Positions 43,364 through 46,387 of a stretch of 46,387 bases of DNA are shown here, piece after piece. The translations under genes were made by a program, and so were the position numbers. Source of the stretch: Actinomycetota bacterium (GTDB lineage: Bacteria; Actinomycetota; Actinomycetes; S36-B12; UBA10799). Under the pieces are notes generated by a model. The model was not told the DNA's origin, made no database searches, and saw only the letters and a list, made by a program, of their open reading frames with translations. The stretch lies in contig CAUJDH010000004.1 in assembly GCA_963169225.1 (NCBI GenBank), positions 1-46,387 of the forward strand. Reading direction: 5' to 3'. Each line of letters opens with the position of its first letter. Positions within the stretch are counted from its first letter, which is position 1.

Positions 43364-43621
43364 TCACCGCCAAAGGGGCCACCTCGGCATCCCGCGGCCC
43401 CCACGACGACGCTTCGCGCCGCCGTGACTCTGCCGCACAGCCTCCGCATCAGCCCGACCCGTGTTCACCTGGGAGTCGGTCCGCTGCTCCACCTGTACGC
43501 CAGAGTGGCAAGCAGTAGCCGTGTCGGACATTTCGCTGACGCTCATGTCCTCTCCGGCTGCTTGCGAGGGGGTTCCGCCCCCTTCGATCCCCTTGAACCG
43601 CCCATCGAGTTCGGTGTTCAT
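43364..43621 (-). CDS. Hypothetical protein in the metal island
   Basis: An 85-residue frame on the minus strand with ATG 43621 that overlaps the stop of the upstream gene by four bases (ATGA), which suggests coupled translation. The product has no recognisable domain; it is polar with a basic C-terminus (HGGAKRRRGGRGMPRWPLWR). In GC-rich DNA all frames tend to be open, so this could be spurious. I keep it for the overlap. Confidence 0.35.
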   Translation of the reverse strand: MNTELDGRFKGIEGGGTPSQAAGEDMSVSEMSDTATACHSGVQVEQRTDSQVNTGRADAEAVRQSHGGAKRRRGGRGMPRWPLWR

Positions 43622-44070
43622 GCCGCACCTCCCGCGACCAGCAGACCGCCGTTCGCGCGGAGCCGCGCGACCTTCGCATCCAGAACCTTCTGCTTCGCCT
43701 CAGCGCGGCGCTGGCGCTCGTCCTCTGAGAGCGCCGGGCACTCATCCCCGTGCCTCGCGTAGACGCCCACCTGCGGCGTCGCACAGGTGCAGAGCTTCAG
43801 CTCACGGTTGTGCTCCTCCAGCTCGGCGAGCCGCCTGCGCTGCTGCTCCTCGACGATCTCACGGTCACGCTTCGCCGCCTCCTCTGCGGCGGCGATCTCC
43901 TCAGCGCTCGGCTGGATCGGCTGGCCGACTCCAGCGAACTCCGCGAGCAGATCGGCCCCCTCGATCGCGTCCAGCTCGGGGCGGGCGATCCGATCGTGCT
44001 GCTCGACGATCGGAGCGACCGGGCGCGCTGAGCGCCGCAAGCGCACGAGTGCGCTCTCGGCGGATTTCAC
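43618..44070 (-). CDS. Hypothetical coiled-coil protein with Cys cluster
   Basis: A 150-residue frame from GTG 44070. It has a long charged helix (PSAEEIAAAEEAAKRDREIVEEQQRRRLAELEEHNRE), then LCTCATPQVGVYARHGDECPALSEDERQRRAEAKQKVLDAKVARLRANGG with three cysteines that could hold a metal. I recall similar proteins in actinobacterial mobile elements but cannot name a family. No clear ribosome site precedes the GTG. It overlaps the small gene downstream. Confidence 0.5.
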   Translation of the reverse strand: MKSAESALVRLRRSARPVAPIVEQHDRIARPELDAIEGADLLAEFAGVGQPIQPSAEEIAAAEEAAKRDREIVEEQQRRRLAELEEHNRELKLCTCATPQVGVYARHGDECPALSEDERQRRAEAKQKVLDAKVARLRANGGLLVAGGAA

Positions 44071-44126
44071 ACCGGAGGGCGCAGCCGCGTTCTTCGACTA
44101 CCACCAGCAGCAGAAGGAGCAGGAAC

Positions 44127-45029
44127 ATGAGCGCAGCGCTCGACAGGCTGAAGCAGCAGAACGCGCACGAGCAGCCGCCGCAGCAGCTCGGCAGTCCGGC
44201 GACGATGGAGGTGTTGACCTCGATCCTCACCGCCGTCGAGGCGCAGAACGCGAGGCTCGACCGGCTGGCCGAGCAGCAGAAGAAGCTCGCGGGGTTCGTG
44301 AAGGTCATGGACGAGGAGACGACGAGGCGGCTGGAGAGGATCGCGGCCCCGGCGTCGACCTCCTCGCCCTCCAGCGACGTGTCCGCGAGGATCGCGAGTA
44401 TCGAGAGCAGGCAGAACGAGATCGCGAGCACGCTCGGCGAGTTCGCGCGGAGTCTCAACGGCGAGAGCTTGAACGCCGCGTCGCGGAGCTTGGTCGCGGA
44501 GGCGCAGAAGAATCACGCGGCTACGGCCTCGGCGATTGAGGGGCTCAAGGCGCAGGCCGCAGCGAACCAGAAGCTCGTGAGCCAGGTCGGCGGAGCCGTG
44601 CAGCGGATCGAGAAGCGCACCGAGGAGCGGGTCGAGAAGGCCGTCGAGCAGGTCACCGGGGAGGCCTCGGCGACGATGACGGCAAACCTCGACGCGTCGA
44701 ACGAGCGGGCCGAGCGGATCATCGCCGCCACGGCGAAGCTGGAGACCCGTCAGCTCTGGTCGGCTGCCGCCGCGATGTGCCTCGCACTCCTGCCGGTGGT
44801 CGTGGTCATCGCTGGGCTCTGGATGGGCATCGCCGGGCTCATCACGGGCGCTCAGTGGGCGCTGGACGTAAACGGGAGCGTGTGGCTCGGAATCGGGCGC
44901 TGGCTCGTGGTCGGTGTGGGCCTCGCCGGGGCCAGCTACGGGCTCTTCGCGTCCGTCCGCTGGGTCGCTGGCCTCGTGGAGACCTGGAAGGACCGCGGGC
45001 TGCCGAAGTGGCCGCGCTGGCGAAAGTAG
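44127..45029 (+). CDS. Coiled-coil membrane protein of a mobile element
   Basis: ATG 44127 (MSAALDRLKQQNAHEQPPQQ) has AGGA four bases upstream. The frame extends upstream to 43461 but this part is not protein-like. The 300-residue product has a long coiled-coil (about residues 25–205, with ARLDRLAEQQKKLAGFVKVMDEETTRRLERI and RIEKRTEERVEKAVEQVTG), then two membrane segments (AAAMCLALLPVVVVIAGLWMGIAGLITG and WLGIGRWLVVGVGLAGASYGLFASV) and a basic end KWPRWRK. The layout suits an accessory protein of conjugative or mobilisable elements (helper of a relaxase). I do not recognise the exact family. The relaxase itself is not seen. Confidence 0.68.
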   Translation: MSAALDRLKQQNAHEQPPQQLGSPATMEVLTSILTAVEAQNARLDRLAEQQKKLAGFVKVMDEETTRRLERIAAPASTSSPSSDVSARIASIESRQNEIASTLGEFARSLNGESLNAASRSLVAEAQKNHAATASAIEGLKAQAAANQKLVSQVGGAVQRIEKRTEERVEKAVEQVTGEASATMTANLDASNERAERIIAATAKLETRQLWSAAAAMCLALLPVVVVIAGLWMGIAGLITGAQWALDVNGSVWLGIGRWLVVGVGLAGASYGLFASVRWVAGLVETWKDRGLPKWPRWRK

Positions 45030-45084
45030 GCGACCAGGGTTCCCGAGGGCAAGCGCGCGGAGCGCGTGCGGCAGCCCTGGCGAG

Positions 45085-45120
45085 TCGACAATAAGTCAGC
45101 CAACACTGTATAGTTCAGTG
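45085..45120 (+). promoter_or_regulatory. Promoter/operator of the CmtR-like gene
   Basis: TCGACA (45085–45090), an 18-base spacer and TATAGT (45109–45114) form a good promoter. The inverted repeat CACTG–N7–CAGTG (45104–45108, 45116–45120) covers the -10 box and ends one base before the ATG at 45122. A leaderless message under self-repression is likely. Confidence 0.65.
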
Positions 45121-45121
45121 C

Positions 45122-45481
45122 ATGCTGACTGTTGCTTCTCGTCTCGACGTCATGAACAGGCTCGGCCGGGCCATGGCGGACCCGACGCGCTCCCGGATTC
45201 TGATGACCCTGCTCGACGGCCCGAGCTACCCGGCCGTGCTCTCGCGCGAGCTGGAGCTGACTCGCTCGAACGTCTCCAACCACCTGACCTGTCTGCGCGA
45301 CTGCGGCATCGTCGTCGCCGAGCCGGAGGGGCGGCAGACGCGCTACGAGATCGCCGACCCGCATCTGGCGGCGGCGCTCACCGCACTGGTGGACGTGACG
45401 CTCGCTGTCGACGAGCACGCGCCCTGCGTGGACTCTTCGTGCACAGTGCCGGGTTGCTGCGGGACGGGGGCGGGCGAGTGA
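45122..45481 (+). CDS. cmtR: CmtR-like ArsR/SmtB-family Cd/Pb sensor
   Basis: The 119-residue winged-helix repressor is very close to M. tuberculosis CmtR: RLGRAMADPTRSRILMTLLDG, LTRSNVSNHLTCLRDCGIVVAEPEGRQTRYEIADPHLAAAL, LAVDEHAPCVD. The three metal ligands of CmtR, Cys57, Cys61 and Cys102, fall at the same numbers here. Cd2+ or Pb2+ binding should release it from the operator. Its stop overlaps the GTG of the P-type ATPase by four bases (GTGA), so it controls that pump. Confidence 0.94.
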   Translation: MLTVASRLDVMNRLGRAMADPTRSRILMTLLDGPSYPAVLSRELELTRSNVSNHLTCLRDCGIVVAEPEGRQTRYEIADPHLAAALTALVDVTLAVDEHAPCVDSSCTVPGCCGTGAGE

Positions 45482-46387
45482 GCGCGGCGTGCGGCTGCGA
45501 GCACGACGAGCCTGAGACCACTTCGGGAGAGGAAGCCGAGGAGGCGGCGCGTCCCTGGTGGCGGGACCGCGGGATCATGGTCCCGGTCTTCTCCGGCGTC
45601 GCGTTCCTGACCGGCCTGGTGCTGGAGTGGGCGGGGCTGGAGGTCCCGGCGCTGGTGCTGTTCTGGATCGGTCTGCTGTCGGGCGCGTCGACCTTCACCC
45701 CGGGCGCGATCCGGAAGCTGTTCAAGGGCAAGCTCGGCATCGGCCTGCTGATGACGATCAGCGCGGTCGGCGCGGTGATCCTCGGGTATGTCGAGGAGGC
45801 CGCCGCCCTGGCGTTCCTGTACTCGATCGCTGAGGCGCTGGAGGACAAGGCCATGGACCGTGCCCGCGGCGGGCTGCGGGCGCTGCTCAAGCTCGTCCCG
45901 GAGACCGCGACCATCCGCCGCGACGGAGCATCGGTCGAGGTCCCGGCGAAGGACCTGGCTGTCGGTCAGCTGATGCTGGTGCGGCCGGGTGAGCGGATCG
46001 CGACCGACGGCATCGTCCGCACGGGACGCTCCAGCCTGGATACGTCCGCGATCACTGGCGAGTCGATCCCGGTCGAAGTCGAACCCGGCGACACCGTCTC
46101 CGCGGGCGCGATCAACACCGCTGGGGCGCTCGAGGTCGAGACGACCGCGGCGGGCACCGACAACTCGCTGACCACGATCGTCGACCTGGTGGAGAAGGCG
46201 CAGGCAGAGAAGGGCGACCGCGCCCGCCTCGCCGACCGCATCGCCCGGCCCCTCGTCCCGGGCGTGCTGATCCTCGCCGCCCTCGTCGCGATCCTCGGAT
46301 CGCTGCTGGGCGACCCGGAGATGTGGATCACCCGCGCACTCGTCGTGCTAGTCGCAGCCTCACCCTGTGCGCTGGCGATCTCTGTTC
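45478..46387 (+). CDS. P1B-type heavy-metal-transporting ATPase (5' part)
   Basis: The gene begins at GTG 45478 and runs off the window, with 303 codons seen. The N-terminus (ACGCEHDEPETTSGEEAEE) has a short Cys/His/acidic arm and no HMA domain. Membrane segments follow, then the actuator domain with LDTSAITGESIPVEVEPGDTVSAGAINTAGALEVE (TGES at about residue 195) and finally the transport motif AASPCALAIS, so Ser-Pro-Cys (about residues 295–297) replaces the Cys-Pro-Cys of common Cd/Zn pumps. SPC is the mark of the P1B-4 group. With CmtR beside it, Cd/Pb/Zn/Co export is expected. The phosphorylation and ATP domains lie beyond the edge. Confidence 0.93.
   Translation, partial: MSAACGCEHDEPETTSGEEAEEAARPWWRDRGIMVPVFSGVAFLTGLVLEWAGLEVPALVLFWIGLLSGASTFTPGAIRKLFKGKLGIGLLMTISAVGAVILGYVEEAAALAFLYSIAEALEDKAMDRARGGLRALLKLVPETATIRRDGASVEVPAKDLAVGQLMLVRPGERIATDGIVRTGRSSLDTSAITGESIPVEVEPGDTVSAGAINTAGALEVETTAAGTDNSLTTIVDLVEKAQAEKGDRARLADRIARPLVPGVLILAALVAILGSLLGDPEMWITRALVVLVAASPCALAISV

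Noticed and set aside
43461-44126. The upstream extension of the coiled-coil membrane protein (extra 222 codons).
   Set aside because: It is Arg/Ser/Pro-rich text typical of a wrong frame in GC-rich DNA; AGGA and ATG at 44127 give a clean start.
1-46387. CRISPR arrays, rRNA genes and intact insertion sequences.
   Set aside because: No regularly spaced repeats, no rRNA signatures and no transposase reading frame were recognised.

Overview
This window looks like the chromosome of an actinobacterium (Actinomycetota) of moderate GC. Two gene strings keep the order I know from Mycobacterium tuberculosis and its relatives. The first is dnaJ–rsmE–HIT–phoH–ybeY–CBS protein–Rv2365c-like–era. The second is octT/degV–plsY–comEA–comEC–holA–rpsT–lepA. 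Other actinobacterial markers are an OctT-like acyltransferase, an Rv2578c-type radical SAM protein, a TrcR/TrcS-like two-component pair and a CmtR-type metal sensor. I cannot name the genus from sequence alone.

Layout. 1–1678: the 3' part of a GH15 trehalase/glucoamylase-like gene and a left-handed beta-helix acyltransferase. 1708–8901: a long minus-strand housekeeping run for ribosome assembly, RNA processing and heat shock (hrcA, dnaJ, rsmE, HIT, phoH, ybeY, CBS/CorC protein, era). 8948–11114: two RDD membrane proteins and a proline-rich membrane protein. 11257–16361: hemW, interrupted by an in-frame amber codon, and two tandem AMP-forming acyl-CoA ligases. 16503–28502: lepA, rpsT, holA, an MFS transporter, comEC, comEA, plsY, degV and leuS. 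28582–31185: a DrrA/DrrB-like ABC exporter and OctT.

31261–35249 is a small decayed island beside tRNA-Ala(GGC). It holds a 59-codon integrase stub, repeats that could be integrase arm sites, a DUF4062 protein that appears split by a frameshift from a long alpha-helical partner, an HTH remnant and a MazF-type toxin–antitoxin pair with a palindromic operator. 35250–41028 returns to host-like sequence: the two-component operon with a Gly-rich membrane protein, a VOC protein, a MEKHLA protein, a radical SAM gene under a perfect actinobacterial SOS box, a superinfection-immunity-like membrane protein and the 5' stub of an LLM flavin oxidoreductase.

From about 41029 to the right edge the DNA is visibly richer in GC and carries a heavy-metal island that cut the LLM gene. 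It encodes a MerR regulator and a mercuric reductase around a MerR-type operator, a small CC-rich membrane protein, three unassigned mobile-element genes, and a CmtR-like Cd/Pb sensor overlapping a P1B-type metal ATPase that runs off the window.

The observations I rate highest are the split DUF4062/alpha-solenoid gene, the amber codon inside hemW, the SOS box at the radical SAM gene, and the insertion junction of the metal island.
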